Below, piece after piece: positions 35,414-45,399 of a stretch of DNA of 64,000 bases. The translations under genes and the position numbers were made by a program. The stretch is from Aliivibrio sp. EL58 (lineage in GTDB: Bacteria > Pseudomonadota > Gammaproteobacteria > Enterobacterales > Vibrionaceae): the NCBI RefSeq assembly GCF_900312675.1, contig NZ_OMPC01000009.1, forward strand, positions 372,001 through 436,000, read 5' to 3'. Each line of letters starts with the position of its first letter. Position 1 is the first letter of the stretch. The notes beneath the pieces were generated by a model, which ran no database searches, had not been told where the DNA came from, and worked only from the letters and a program-made list of their open reading frames with translations.

Positions 35414-35523
35414 CTTGGAGCCTTATAATTTTTGAACACAGTATTTTAGGCACTTTATACCATCAAAGAGCCTAGCAATAAACTAGAATAAAGCTCTAAA
35501 TATAATTAAGACAGAGTCTGGTG

Positions 35524-36573
35524 TCAGTATTCATACTTTCCTTGCTGTTCGAGGATTAGTCGACGATCCTTTTCTAACTGTTGGCGTAACTCTTCTTCAG
35601 TTGGTAGTTCTGTTATATATTTAGAAGCGAAGAGTTGTTCACTCTCATTGAGGACTGAATATTTTGCTACCGTTTTATTGTTTTCAGTACACAGTATTAA
35701 GCCAATAGTAGGGTTGTCATCACTACGTCGCTTTTTTTCTTCATACATTCTTACATACATATCCATCTGACCTACATCCTGATGAGTCAATTTATGCATT
35801 TTTAGATCAATCAGTAAAAAGCATTTTAGATGAAAATTATAGAAGACGAGGTCGATGTAATAGTCACCATCATCTGTTGTAATGCGTTGTTGACGTTCAA
35901 CAAAAGCAAAACCTTTTCCTAATTCAAGTAGAAATTTTTTGAGGTTATCAATGAGCCCTTGCTCTAGTTCATTTTCTTGAAGAGAGTCGGTCGGTAAACC
36001 AAGAAAATCAAAAATGTAAGGATCTCGTAGATAGTTTTTTGCTGATACAGCAAGAGCATCAGTGTGTTGCTTGGCTTCATTTAAAACAGGTTTAATCGCT
36101 TTATTATCAGCTTGGCTAGCCAATAAGCGTTCATAATAGAGGGTACCAATTTGACGTTCTAGGGCTCGAGCAGACCAAGATTGTTCAATAGATTCTTGCA
36201 TATACCATTGACGAGCTTTATTGTTTTCGATGCGAATAAGGATACGGTAATGAGTCCAACTCAATTCGGTACGCACTGCGTTCCGAATTGGAAACGTCTG
36301 ATAAAAACTTCGCATATTACGTAGGTTACGAACATCAAATCCTTTTCCAAACTCTTTAGTTAAAGAAAGTGATAATGCTTTTAGAGTCCCTTTGCCGTAT
36401 TCAGCTCGGCTTTGTCCTTGTTGTTCATCTTCAACGATCAAGTGTCCTATCCGCCAATATGTTTGAACCATCGTTGAATTAACAGCTTGAGCAACGTGTT
36501 TATGGCTGCGGTTTAATACATCTCGAATACTGTCTAGTAATACGTTTGATTGTGGTATTAATGGCTTAGTCAT
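35524..36573 (-). CDS. YhcG-type (DUF1016) PDDEXK nuclease-domain protein
   Basis: 349 residues. N-terminal helical DUF1016 domain (YWRIGHLIVEDEQQG..RAEYGKG, FDVRNLRNMRSFYQ, ELSWTHYRILIRIEN..ARQWYM) and C-terminal PDDEXK nuclease domain with DYYIDLVFYN, LIDLKMHKLTH and LCTENN. These proteins occur in genomic islands and are thought to act on DNA, often in defence or mobile contexts, but no partner genes are next to it here. A 29-base imperfect inverted repeat lies within it at 36262-36290. Confidence 0.85.
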   Translation of the reverse strand: MTKPLIPQSNVLLDSIRDVLNRSHKHVAQAVNSTMVQTYWRIGHLIVEDEQQGQSRAEYGKGTLKALSLSLTKEFGKGFDVRNLRNMRSFYQTFPIRNAVRTELSWTHYRILIRIENNKARQWYMQESIEQSWSARALERQIGTLYYERLLASQADNKAIKPVLNEAKQHTDALAVSAKNYLRDPYIFDFLGLPTDSLQENELEQGLIDNLKKFLLELGKGFAFVERQQRITTDDGDYYIDLVFYNFHLKCFLLIDLKMHKLTHQDVGQMDMYVRMYEEKKRRSDDNPTIGLILCTENNKTVAKYSVLNESEQLFASKYITELPTEEELRQQLEKDRRLILEQQGKYEY

Positions 36574-36759
36574 AATGTCCTCGTAGCTTTGAAATAATAA
36601 TAATTTTGGTAATTATCGGCTCATTCATATTGATTAAATCATTTAATTACATTGGGATAATGAAGGATTGCTCTTGAAAATATATAAGCTTCTCTTTTGA
36701 TTGTTTTAGAACAAAGCAAAAACGAGACTGAAGTCAGAAAAGATAAGAAATAGAATGAT
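36574..36759. other. Intergenic region before the YhcG gene
   Basis: AT-rich; I see nothing certain beyond the presumed promoter of the minus-strand nuclease gene. Confidence 0.3.
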
Positions 36760-36783
36760 AAAAAAGCCCCACAAACGTGAGGC
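36760..36783 (-). terminator. Terminator of the tup-mob-moe operon
   Basis: On the minus strand GCCTCAC, loop, GTGGGGC with one mismatch, then TTTTTT. It lies 35 bases beyond the stop of the fused mobB-moeA gene. Confidence 0.75.
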
Positions 36784-36817
36784 TAGATTCGATATTGTTT
36801 AAGAAAGATACACAGTG

Positions 36818-38599
36818 TTATACCCGTGAGTTTAACGGAATAATTGTTACCTTCTGACCAATATCTACCGACTCAACTGCAGGTTGCACCTCAATTAAGC
36901 AGTTTGCTTCGCTCATTGAGCGTAAGATACCAGATCCTTGTTTACCAGTGGTTACCACTTCCATTTGACCATTTTGGTTAATCGAGTAAATGCCACGGCT
37001 GTATTCAGTTCGGCCAGTGCGAGAGCGGATAAACTCTTTAGCGATTGCCGTAAAAGTCTCAGGTTTCCAGTTATCTTCACCTTGAAGTTTACGTAATGCA
37101 GGTTCAACAAACTGTAAGAACGCCACCATTACCGCTACAGGGTTACCCGGTAAACCAAAGAACGGAGTATCACCAATATGACCAAAGGCAAGAGGGCGGC
37201 CAGGACGCATATTTATACGCCAAAAGTTAATATTGCCCAATTTATCTAAGATCGTTTTGATGTAATCGGCATCACCAACCGAGACACCACCAGAAGATAA
37301 AATCATATCCGCTTGTTGTGATGCTTGAGAAAGCGTTGACTCTAAAGCGACTTCACTGTCTTCAATGATGCCAAAATCAATCACTTCACAGCCGATCTTC
37401 TGCAATAACGCCGTCAACGTGAAGCGATTTGAGTCATAAATCGAATTGGTTTTTTGTGCTTCACCCGGTGCTTGAACTTCATCACCAGTAGAGAATATAG
37501 CAACTTTTGTTTTTGTGATAACAGGGACAGAAGCAATGCCTAAAGACGCAAGCATACCCACTTCAGGAGCCGTAATACGTGAGCCTTTAGCCACACAGGT
37601 TTGGTCGATAGCAAGATCTTCACCTGCTAGACGAACGTTTTGGCCTTTACGAATGCCAGATTTTCCTGTATCAAAACGAACTTGATTGCCTTCTTGAGTT
37701 GCTTGTTCACGCATGATCACGGTATTACCATTTTCAGGCACTGGTGCGCCCGTCATGATTTTCGCCGCTTCACCATGTTGAAGAGGGCGATCGTAACTGT
37801 GACCAGCCATGATCTCGGCAACTACGGTGTAGCTTTCACGCTCTAAATCATCACCACAAATCACATAACCATCCATCGCTGAATTATTATGCTGAGGAAC
37901 ATTGATCGGCGATAAAATATCTTGAGCCGCTAATGTATTAATGGATTCAACTAAAGAGACATTGTTTTGTGAGTTTAGTGGTGTGATGGCCTCTAAAATC
38001 TTAGCTCTACCTTGACTAACAGATAAAAACGCAGGTGATAATTCATCGCAGTTAGCGGATAGATCACTTTGTTGTTTATGTTGATGCTGTTTAACGTAGT
38101 CAACAATGAACGCAGTGATAGCATCAGTATTGTTGATGTCCATTTGAGGCAGTTCTGATTCAGCTTTTGAGTCTGCTGCAATCGCAATGATGTTATCATC
38201 TTCTGGGAAGATCCACGGCTTACCGACTTCATCACGGTGTAATTCAATCTTGGTGTATGGCAGTTGCTTAAAACCTTCAATAAGAATCAAATCAAGTTCA
38301 GTTTGATCTAACTTATTGATTAGTTGCTGACAGGTAGTTTCTTCATCAGGCGTTTCAGTAATTAATGCATTACGAAAACGAGAGCTGATCAACATTTGGC
38401 TCGCACCAGCTTTACGTAAACGGTAGCTGTCTTTGCCTTCTTGGTCGATATCAAAATTATGATGTGCGTGTTTGATGACTGCGACTTTTAGTCCCATTTC
38501 ATTAAGTTTTGGTAATAGCTTTTCTAATAATGTGGTTTTACCTGTGCCGCTATAAGCAGCAAAACCCAATAAAGGGATAGACGCAGTCGTTAAGCTCAT
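36818..38599 (-). CDS. Fused MobB-MoeA molybdopterin protein
   Basis: 593 residues. Residues 1-175 are MobB, the GTP-binding adapter of guanylation: P-loop [27 protein letters not shown]. Residues about 190-593 are MoeA, which inserts the metal into molybdopterin: [45 protein letters not shown] and [10 protein letters not shown] linker of about 15 residues joins them. ATGA overlap with mobA upstream. The fusion, together with the tungstate transporter genes, points to cofactor assembly for a tungsten or molybdenum enzyme. Last gene of a five-gene operon. Confidence 0.92.
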   Translation of the reverse strand: MSLTTASIPLLGFAAYSGTGKTTLLEKLLPKLNEMGLKVAVIKHAHHNFDIDQEGKDSYRLRKAGASQMLISSRFRNALITETPDEETTCQQLINKLDQTELDLILIEGFKQLPYTKIELHRDEVGKPWIFPEDDNIIAIAADSKAESELPQMDINNTDAITAFIVDYVKQHQHKQQSDLSANCDELSPAFLSVSQGRAKILEAITPLNSQNNVSLVESINTLAAQDILSPINVPQHNNSAMDGYVICGDDLERESYTVVAEIMAGHSYDRPLQHGEAAKIMTGAPVPENGNTVIMREQATQEGNQVRFDTGKSGIRKGQNVRLAGEDLAIDQTCVAKGSRITAPEVGMLASLGIASVPVITKTKVAIFSTGDEVQAPGEAQKTNSIYDSNRFTLTALLQKIGCEVIDFGIIEDSEVALESTLSQASQQADMILSSGGVSVGDADYIKTILDKLGNINFWRINMRPGRPLAFGHIGDTPFFGLPGNPVAVMVAFLQFVEPALRKLQGEDNWKPETFTAIAKEFIRSRTGRTEYSRGIYSINQNGQMEVVTTGKQGSGILRSMSEANCLIEVQPAVESVDIGQKVTIIPLNSRV

Positions 38600-39180
38600 A
38601 ATAAAGGTCCAAATTGTTCGAGTTCTTGAGGGCTATTCAAATTGATAAAAGCATTTGGGTAATTAGAGAAATCAGCAAAGACGGTATTACACTCTTTGTA
38701 TAATAGAATAATTTTTCTATCACCGCGCGCTAAGAAAGCATCAATTTTAGGAATAATGCGTTTGTGCATTAAAGTTACAACCGGTTGCATGTATTCGCCA
38801 TCATGAGCGACTACAATGTCAGTATCTTCTTTTACCGCATCACACAATAAAGCAACAAGGTTGTCAGGTAGGTTGGGGGAATCACAAGGAATAAAACCAA
38901 CCCAATCAGAATTCATATTGATTAAACCAGAATGCATTCCGGCCAATGGCCCTGGGTAATCGCTAAACTGGTCAGAAAACGTGACGCCGTAACTTGTGTA
39001 TTGTTCAATACTGCGATTAGCGTTGATGGCAATCTGATCGGTTTGAGGCGTTAATATGTCTATTGCATGTTCGATGAGTGGTTTATTTTTAAAAGCGACA
39101 AAACCTTTATCTTGACCACCCATACGACGAGCTTGTCCGCCCGCTAAAATTACCCAACTAGTTTGCTTTGGCTGGAGCAT
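38596..39180 (-). CDS. mobA: Molybdenum cofactor guanylyltransferase
   Basis: 194 residues from the ATG at 39180 with AAGGATAAG upstream. [18 protein letters not shown] is the nucleotidyltransferase signature, [12 protein letters not shown] and [10 protein letters not shown] the GTP and metal site. It attaches GMP to molybdopterin. Its start lies inside the 3' end of the tupC gene (23-base overlap). Confidence 0.9.
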   Translation of the reverse strand: MLQPKQTSWVILAGGQARRMGGQDKGFVAFKNKPLIEHAIDILTPQTDQIAINANRSIEQYTSYGVTFSDQFSDYPGPLAGMHSGLINMNSDWVGFIPCDSPNLPDNLVALLCDAVKEDTDIVVAHDGEYMQPVVTLMHKRIIPKIDAFLARGDRKIILLYKECNTVFADFSNYPNAFINLNSPQELEQFGPLL

Positions 39181-39865
39181 ACTTATCCTTGCTAACAATC
39201 ACTTTTAATGGGGTTGATTCTATCAGCTTTGCGTCTGAAATGGTCCATTGACGATGACAAATTTCAGTTAAGGCATTGGTTTGGTGACTGGTTACTACAA
39301 TACTAGAGCCACGTTCGAGTAGATCTTTGGCCATAATAACCAGTAACAGGATAGATTCTTGGTCAACGCTCGCACTTGGTTCATCCATCAGTAAAATAGA
39401 CGGTTTTAGTACCCAAGCTCGTGCCATAGCAACACGTTGCTTTTCACCACCAGATAAAACAGAGATATGTTCATCGGCTAAGGTTTCTAACCCAACCATG
39501 CGTAACGCATTGATTACCATGTGACGCTTCTCAAGCTTATTCATGGTGGTGTATTTCATGCCATAAATAACGTTATCGAAAACAGTCCCATCAAATAAAA
39601 ATGGGTTTTGATGCAGGTACACAATTTGATTATTGCCTGAGCGACCAAACAAACGTGCAGTCCAGTGTGGTTGATTAAGGTTAAGCTTACCGGTTGTTGG
39701 GTTTTGTAACCCAGATAAAATCTTAAGTAATGTTGTTTTACCTACGCCATTAGCACCACGTAAATAGACAGATTCTTTTGGCCCTAATGATAAATGTGGG
39801 ATGTGAAAAAGCACACGATCATTAAATCGCATCGATAGATTATCGGCAGTAATTCTTATTGTCAT
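39158..39865 (-). CDS. tupC: Tungstate ABC transporter ATP-binding protein
   Basis: 235 residues. Walker [11 protein letters not shown]-loop YLHQNPFLF, signature LSGGEKQR, Walker [13 protein letters not shown], and switch His in SHQ. The specificity comes from its neighbours: it is preceded by the TupB permease (12-base gap) and TupA, and followed by Moco genes. Confidence 0.85.
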   Translation of the reverse strand: MTIRITADNLSMRFNDRVLFHIPHLSLGPKESVYLRGANGVGKTTLLKILSGLQNPTTGKLNLNQPHWTARLFGRSGNNQIVYLHQNPFLFDGTVFDNVIYGMKYTTMNKLEKRHMVINALRMVGLETLADEHISVLSGGEKQRVAMARAWVLKPSILLMDEPSASVDQESILLLVIMAKDLLERGSSIVVTSHQTNALTEICHRQWTISDAKLIESTPLKVIVSKDKYAPAKAN

Positions 39866-39877
39866 TTTTTATGCCTA

Positions 39878-40576
39878 CTAAGTACGTAAATACCCTTTAC
39901 CACGAGTGATAGAGAGTAAAAAGTTTAACACCAGAGCTAAAATTAATAGCACCATACCAAGAGCAACCCCTTGAGCAAACGCACCTTTTTGGCTTTCCAT
40001 AGCGATTGCGGTTGGAATGTTTCGTGTAGCATTAAAGATGTTACCGCCGACCATCATAGAGCAGCCGACTTCGGTGATAATTCGAGAAAATCCAGCAATG
40101 ATAGCGGCAAGAATAGGAAACCGTGTTTCCCAAATTAAGCTACCAAATGCTCGTGGTAACGAAGCTCCTAGAGTAAATGCAGTTTCCCATACTCGTCGAT
40201 CACTGTGTTGAAATGCGCCGTGCATCATCGCGACCATAATAGGGAAACAGATAAACATTTGACCGATGATCATTGCTTCTTGAGTAAAAAGCAGTTGCCA
40301 ATCGCCAAGAGGTCCAGATCGAGAAAGAACCATATACAGCAATAAACCAATCACAACAGTAGGTACAGATTGTAACGTGTTAATAATAGAGAGCAGTAGC
40401 CACCGCCCAGGAAATGAACCATATGCAAGCGCAAACGCCAGCAAGAGGGCAGGTAATAACACAACTGCCATTGCAAACAATGAGACAGAGAATGAAACAC
40501 CAACAATGCTCCACAATGCAGCATCACCGCTAAACAGTAATTGAATGGCTTCGTGAGAGGTGGCTAAGATAGTCAT
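39878..40576 (-). CDS. tupB: Tungstate ABC transporter permease
   Basis: 232 residues, about five transmembrane helices. It has the permease EAA-type loop (ETAFTLGASLPRAFGSLIWE) and GFSRIITEVGCSMMVGGNI, typical of TupB/ModB-like permeases. Starts 3 bases after tupA ends. Confidence 0.85.
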   Translation of the reverse strand: MTILATSHEAIQLLFSGDAALWSIVGVSFSVSLFAMAVVLLPALLLAFALAYGSFPGRWLLLSIINTLQSVPTVVIGLLLYMVLSRSGPLGDWQLLFTQEAMIIGQMFICFPIMVAMMHGAFQHSDRRVWETAFTLGASLPRAFGSLIWETRFPILAAIIAGFSRIITEVGCSMMVGGNIFNATRNIPTAIAMESQKGAFAQGVALGMVLLILALVLNFLLSITRGKGYLRT

Positions 40577-40579
40577 GGA

Positions 40580-41401
40580 TTATTTAGCGTCCGCAGTGAA
40601 CAATTTTTTACCACTAAGAGTAAAGCTATCGATCATTGCTTGGCCTTTGTCACTTATTAACCAATCACTGAATGCTTGAGCACCTTTTGTATTTAGGTTG
40701 TTGTAACGCTCAGGGTTAATAAGAATCACCTGGTAAGGGTTAAATAGACGCTTGTCGCCTTCAACCATGATCTTAAGGTCAAGTTTGTTCTGGTAAGCTA
40801 ACCAAGTACCACGGTCTGTTAATGTGTAAGCTTGTAGCTCAGAGGTCATATTCAATGTTGGTCCCATACCTTGGCCAACGGCTTTGTAGCCACCGAAGTT
40901 TGGTTCAATTTTCGCTTGAGACCATAAGATTAATTCTTTTTTGTTTGTACCTGAGTCGTCACCGCGAGAAACGAAAGTAACGTCTGATTCTGCCATCTTC
41001 TCAAATGCAGTAGTCACGTCTTTCATACCGTGGATGTGTGCAGGATCAGCTTTAGGGCCAACAAGAACAAAGTCGTTATACATTAATGCTTTTGGATCAA
41101 CGCCATAGCCTTTTTCAACAAAGCTTGCTTCCGCTTTAGGAGCGTGTGTCATTACTAAATCAACATCACCGTTTTCGCCCATTTTTAGCGCTTTACCTGT
41201 ACCTGCTGCCAATACTTGAACTTCATAGCCAGAATCTTTTTTAAATTCAGGCAATAGGTAATCAAGTAAACCAGAGTGGTAAGTACTTGTTGTTGTCGCT
41301 AGGCGTACAATGCTTGCGTCATCCGCATATACGTTAGTTGCCGAAAAAGAACCAAGAGCCAGTGTAGCCATCACTGTAAACGTACTGATTTTATTGTTCA
41401 T
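40580..41401 (-). CDS. tupA: Tungstate-binding periplasmic protein
   Basis: 273 residues. Signal peptide cleaved near VYA-DD. LATTTSTYHSGLLDYLLP and FVSRGDDSGTNKKEL are the oxyanion-binding motifs (TTTS and SRGDDSGT) that distinguish TupA from ModA. First gene of the operon behind a probable sigma54 promoter. Tungstate rather than molybdate specificity is family knowledge, not proven here. Confidence 0.88.
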   Translation of the reverse strand: MNNKISTFTVMATLALGSFSATNVYADDASIVRLATTTSTYHSGLLDYLLPEFKKDSGYEVQVLAAGTGKALKMGENGDVDLVMTHAPKAEASFVEKGYGVDPKALMYNDFVLVGPKADPAHIHGMKDVTTAFEKMAESDVTFVSRGDDSGTNKKELILWSQAKIEPNFGGYKAVGQGMGPTLNMTSELQAYTLTDRGTWLAYQNKLDLKIMVEGDKRLFNPYQVILINPERYNNLNTKGAQAFSDWLISDKGQAMIDSFTLSGKKLFTADAK

Positions 41402-41468
41402 GTTATATCCATGTAGTGTTATTAAAATTACTGCAAATGCAATAAATGAATAGACTCATCGGCTTTAA

Positions 41469-41484
41469 AGCAATCATTATGCCA
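41469..41484 (-). promoter_or_regulatory. Sigma54 promoter of the tup-mob-moe operon
   Basis: Read on the minus strand: TGGCATAATGATTGCT, with GG and GC separated by exactly ten bases as required for -24/-12 recognition by RpoN. It gives a leader of about 55 bases before the tupA ATG at 41401. Confidence 0.7.
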
Positions 41485-41537
41485 GAAATCATACTGATAA
41501 AATTATCTTTAACTTAATGATATTTAACCGATTAATA

Positions 41538-41646
41538 GGCATTTTGACATAAAAACCCTACAAAAAATGTGACTAGGACAAAATGTCTCATACGAAAGGA
41601 TACATTTTGTAGAATTAAAGGTAGAATAAGTAGGACATTTTGACCC
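41538..41646. promoter_or_regulatory. Repeated ACATTTTG-type motif, probable enhancer sites
   Basis: Four copies of a related sequence: GGCATTTTGACAT (41538-41550), GGACAAAATGTCTC (41576-41589, reverse orientation), ATACATTTTGTAG (41599-41611) and GGACATTTTGACCC (41633-41646). A weaker ACAAAAAATGTGAC lies at 41560. All lie between the sigma54 promoter and the divergent response-regulator gene, at distances of roughly 50-180 bases from the promoter, where bacterial enhancer-binding proteins sit. Confidence 0.65.
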
Positions 41647-41682
41647 ACATCTCTCGTTAAAGCGCATAAATTAGGAAGCTCT

Positions 41683-43101
41683 ATGGTCTCGAAATCAGAT
41701 TGGAATGCATTTTCAGTACTTGTTGTTGATGATGAAGTTGGTATGCAAACCATACTAAAAAAAGCATTAAGTAAACAATTTGGACAAGTTCATACCGTTG
41801 GAACTATTGAAGATGCCGAAGCTATTCGTCAATCTCACCATCTTGATTTGATCATTCTTGATATCAATTTACCCGGTCAAACGGGATTAGAGTGGCAGGA
41901 AAGTATTGCCAGTGACTCGCGAAATTATGACGTTATATTTATGACTGGGTACGCAGAGTTAGATACTGCAATTCAGGCGTTGCGTTTAGGTGCTGCTGAT
42001 TTTATTTTAAAACCGTTTAATCTTGAAAATATGCTGCAAGCGGTGAAGCGCTGTATGGATCGTCGTTTAGTTGAGAGAACCAACTTTGCATTACAGCGAG
42101 AAGTGGAAAAAAACAACCCAATTGAAATGATCGGTAACGCTGAAAAAACCATAGAATTAAAGCAAATGGTTGCTCAACTTGCACCATCAAATGCCGCCGT
42201 ATTAATTGAAGGTGAATCGGGTACAGGTAAAGAGCTTGTGGCTCGTGGTTTACACCAATTAAGTCACCGTAACGGCCCGTTTGTTCCTCTTAACTGTGGT
42301 GCTATTGCACCTGATCTTCTTGAAAGTGAACTGTTTGGTCATACATCAGGGGCGTTTACTGGGGCTAAAAAAGGACGTGAAGGATTATTTAGAGTCGCTA
42401 ACGGTGGAACTCTATTTTTAGATGAAATTGGTGAAATGCCCATTGGAATGCAATCGTCCCTTCTACGTGCCTTAGAGCAGAAAGCCATTCGACCTGTGGG
42501 TTCTGAAAAAGAAATCCCTGTTGATGTTCGTATCGTAGCGGCAACCAACCGAAATCTTCTTGAAGAAGTTGAAAAGGGTAATTTTAGAAAAGATCTCTTC
42601 TATCGCTTGAATGTCCTTACTGTTTCACTGCCAGCCTTGCGTGAGCGCAAAGCTGACTTGGCCTGCTTAACCGAGCATTTTTCCCACATGATCGCGAAAG
42701 AAATGGGGTTAAAACCAATTCACTGGGCACATGAAGACATCGTTGCTATGGCTCACTATGATTGGCCCGGGAATATTCGTGAGCTTAAAAATATGATTGA
42801 GCGTTGTATTTTACTCGGTAAACCGCCAGTAGAGCACTGGTCTAGTTTACAAGGTGACACGCCACTGCACCAATCACCTAATCAAGAGCCGATTTTAAAT
42901 CAAGAACCAACGGAATGTACTTGTATGCCAGAAATGGATGAATACCCAGATCAGTGGACATTAAAAGAAGTTGAAAAGAAGCACATAATTACGGTTGTAG
43001 ATTTGCATGACGGGAACAAGTCAGCGGCAGCAAGGCAACTAGGTGTTGCTCGTAAAACACTAGAGAGAAAATTTAAAGAGTGGAGTGAAGAGATCGCATG
43101 A
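41683..43101 (+). CDS. Sigma54-dependent NtrC-family response regulator
   Basis: 472 residues in three parts: receiver (about 10-125, with VVDDE, phosphoacceptor D60 in LIILDINLPG, and K at ILKPF), AAA+ domain (about 150-380, Walker A GESGTGKE, the sigma54-contacting GAFTGA loop, DEIGEMP, R-finger region) and a C-terminal Fis-type helix-turn-helix (NKSAAARQLGVARKTLERK). It activates RpoN promoters. Its gene is divergent from tupA and overlaps the sensor kinase gene by four bases, so it probably acts on the promoter at 41469. Confidence 0.92.
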   Translation: MVSKSDWNAFSVLVVDDEVGMQTILKKALSKQFGQVHTVGTIEDAEAIRQSHHLDLIILDINLPGQTGLEWQESIASDSRNYDVIFMTGYAELDTAIQALRLGAADFILKPFNLENMLQAVKRCMDRRLVERTNFALQREVEKNNPIEMIGNAEKTIELKQMVAQLAPSNAAVLIEGESGTGKELVARGLHQLSHRNGPFVPLNCGAIAPDLLESELFGHTSGAFTGAKKGREGLFRVANGGTLFLDEIGEMPIGMQSSLLRALEQKAIRPVGSEKEIPVDVRIVAATNRNLLEEVEKGNFRKDLFYRLNVLTVSLPALRERKADLACLTEHFSHMIAKEMGLKPIHWAHEDIVAMAHYDWPGNIRELKNMIERCILLGKPPVEHWSSLQGDTPLHQSPNQEPILNQEPTECTCMPEMDEYPDQWTLKEVEKKHIITVVDLHDGNKSAAARQLGVARKTLERKFKEWSEEIA

Positions 43102-45140
43102 TGTTATCTCCTCTTTTATGGAAACGTAGAATCAAAACCATGGTGAGATACCGTTTATTGTGGTTAAACTCTGTTCCTTTATTTCTCACATTGCTTGCTT
43201 TAGTGATTATTACTGCGTTTTGGTCGGTGCATTATACGTGGCAAAACGCACTCAATGATGTAGGAAGCAAATTATCCGTAGCAAACAACAGTATTGATTT
43301 TTTACAGCAAGAACAAGGCGCGGAACTCCATAGTTTTGTTGAATCTTATCAATTCCAAATAAGATTAAAAAATAATGATCCACAACTTCAATATTGGGCA
43401 GAGAACCAAGCAGATAATTATAACTCTGACTTTATTGTTGTTCATCCTGCTAACTATATTGAACATTTACCAGAGTCATCAGTTAAAGCATTATCATTAG
43501 GAATATCGCGTACCTTTTTTCAAGTAATGAGCAATGTTGATTTATATAACATTAGTCCTCAATTGAGTACTCGAGTTCAGGTGATTAATAAGAATGATGG
43601 CAGCATAGAAAAGCGTGGATTAGTCAGTAGAACGTTAATTCCTATTTTTAGTGATGACGGTAACTTAGCGTGGATAGTTGATAGCGGTATTCTTCTAAAT
43701 AACAGTACATTTTTAGTCGATCGAATCAGAGATCTTATCTATCCAGAGGGAGATTTAGCGTCGGATAATTATGGAACGGTAACTCTATTTCTAGACGATT
43801 TACGTATTAGTACCAATGTCCCACTGCATAATGACTTTGCGAATAAATCACTTAATCAGGGACGAGCAATAGGCACAAGTGTCTCAACTGTCGTAAAAAA
43901 GAGAGTGATTGAAAAGGGAGAGCGTTGGGTTAATCGAGCTTATGTATATAACGATTGGTATATCTCTGCTTATCAACCGATAAAAGACATGAACAATAAT
44001 GTGATTGGAATGCTATATACCGGTTATTTAGAGTGGCCGTTACTTAAGCAATACTTACAGAATTTAGTGGAAGCTGGGGTAACCATACTCATTACTTTAT
44101 TGTTATCGACTATTTTTGTGCATCGTGGAGCAAGAGATCTCTTTCAACCAATTGAAAAAATTCACTATGTGGTGAAGTCAGTGCAAATGGGTAAAGATGT
44201 TCGTATTGGTGAGTTGGGGTTAGATAATAGTCACGAACTTGCGAGCCTGGCACAACAATTTGATAATATGCTCGATCAGTTGCAACAGAGAAATATAGAG
44301 ATCCAACGAGCATCAAAAAATTTGGAATCTAAAGTTGAATCTCGTACCGCCAGTTTGCATGAAAAAACCATTGAACTAGAGCAATACATTAAGTTATTAA
44401 AACAAGCGCAAGATAAGCTCATTATGAGTGAAAAACTGGCCTCTCTTGGTGAGTTAACTGCAGGGATCGCTCATGAAATAAATAATCCAACCGCGGTAAT
44501 TTTAGGTAACGCGGAGTTGATTAAATATGAGTTGGGAGAGGGCGCTGAAGTTATTTCAGAAGAGCTTGATGCGATAATGGAGCAGATAGATCGAATTCGT
44601 AATATCACGCGCAGTCTGTTGCAATATAGTCGACAAGGTGGAATTCAAGATCAAGTCACTTGGCAGTATATTAATCCAATTATCGAAGAGAGTGTGACGC
44701 TCGTGAGAACAGGAGCACACAAGCGAGATATTGAGGTAGAGTTTGATTTTGAGCAGCCACCGCGAGTTGAGGTTAATCGACATCATTTGTTGCAGATCTT
44801 AGTTAACCTGCAAATGAACGGTATTCATGCGATGAACAGTAAAGGGAAATTGATTATTCGTAGTCGTACTTGGTGCGAAGAAGGTAAAGAACGAGGTGCG
44901 ATTATTGAAGTTGAAGATTTTGGTTGTGGCATGTCATCAGAACAATTAAATCGGATCTTTGACCCATTTTATACCACCAAACGAGACGGTACCGGTCTTG
45001 GTCTTTCTGTTTCGCAAAGTTTATTAAGTCAAACCGATGGAGAAATAAAAGTGCGCTCACAGCTTGGTGAAGGTTCTACGTTTATTATTTATTTACCAAT
45101 AAAATCAGAGCATCATCAATTCGATAATTTGGTTGGATAA
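43098..45140 (+). CDS. Membrane sensor histidine kinase, partner of the sigma54 regulator
   Basis: 680 residues. Two transmembrane helices (about 22-45 and 325-345) enclose a 280-residue periplasmic sensor domain of Cache type; a HAMP-like segment and a coiled coil (about 395-440) follow. The H-box is SLGELTAGIAHEINNPTAV and the ATPase has NGIHAM, FGCGM, GTGLGLSVS. HisKA/HATPase of the NtrB/DctB-like group. The signal is unknown; tungstate, molybdate or a related compound is suggested by the neighbours. ATGA overlap with the regulator gene. Confidence 0.9.
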   Translation: MMLSPLLWKRRIKTMVRYRLLWLNSVPLFLTLLALVIITAFWSVHYTWQNALNDVGSKLSVANNSIDFLQQEQGAELHSFVESYQFQIRLKNNDPQLQYWAENQADNYNSDFIVVHPANYIEHLPESSVKALSLGISRTFFQVMSNVDLYNISPQLSTRVQVINKNDGSIEKRGLVSRTLIPIFSDDGNLAWIVDSGILLNNSTFLVDRIRDLIYPEGDLASDNYGTVTLFLDDLRISTNVPLHNDFANKSLNQGRAIGTSVSTVVKKRVIEKGERWVNRAYVYNDWYISAYQPIKDMNNNVIGMLYTGYLEWPLLKQYLQNLVEAGVTILITLLLSTIFVHRGARDLFQPIEKIHYVVKSVQMGKDVRIGELGLDNSHELASLAQQFDNMLDQLQQRNIEIQRASKNLESKVESRTASLHEKTIELEQYIKLLKQAQDKLIMSEKLASLGELTAGIAHEINNPTAVILGNAELIKYELGEGAEVISEELDAIMEQIDRIRNITRSLLQYSRQGGIQDQVTWQYINPIIEESVTLVRTGAHKRDIEVEFDFEQPPRVEVNRHHLLQILVNLQMNGIHAMNSKGKLIIRSRTWCEEGKERGAIIEVEDFGCGMSSEQLNRIFDPFYTTKRDGTGLGLSVSQSLLSQTDGEIKVRSQLGEGSTFIIYLPIKSEHHQFDNLVG

Positions 45141-45297
45141 AAAAGAAACAGGAAAAATGTTATCCGCTTCACAAAATATGGAACAACTTTAAAATTTGTA
45201 CTTTTTATAGCCATAATGTTTACGAAATTCGTTGATATTAAGACGACGATATAAGATAGTTAGCACGTCCGGTTATGACCCCGAACAGTACTAAATT

Positions 45298-45330
45298 AAG
45301 CCACATTCTGAGACGTGTGGCTTTCCTTTT
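45298..45330 (+). terminator. Terminator downstream of the histidine kinase
   Basis: AAGCCACA (45298-45305) pairs with TGTGGCTT (45316-45323), then a pyrimidine stretch with TTTTT. It lies 160 bases past the kinase stop, leaving room for a short transcript. Confidence 0.7.
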
Positions 45331-45399
45331 TCTTCTCCTTTACTTCTTGTTTTATCTATTCTTTTCTAGATGTATCCATTCTTTTTTTAATTAAAAAAT

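Noticed and set aside
35524-36573. Prophage or defence island around the YhcG gene
   Set aside because: Neighbours are housekeeping-type genes; no integrase, methylase, toxin or phage gene is nearby.
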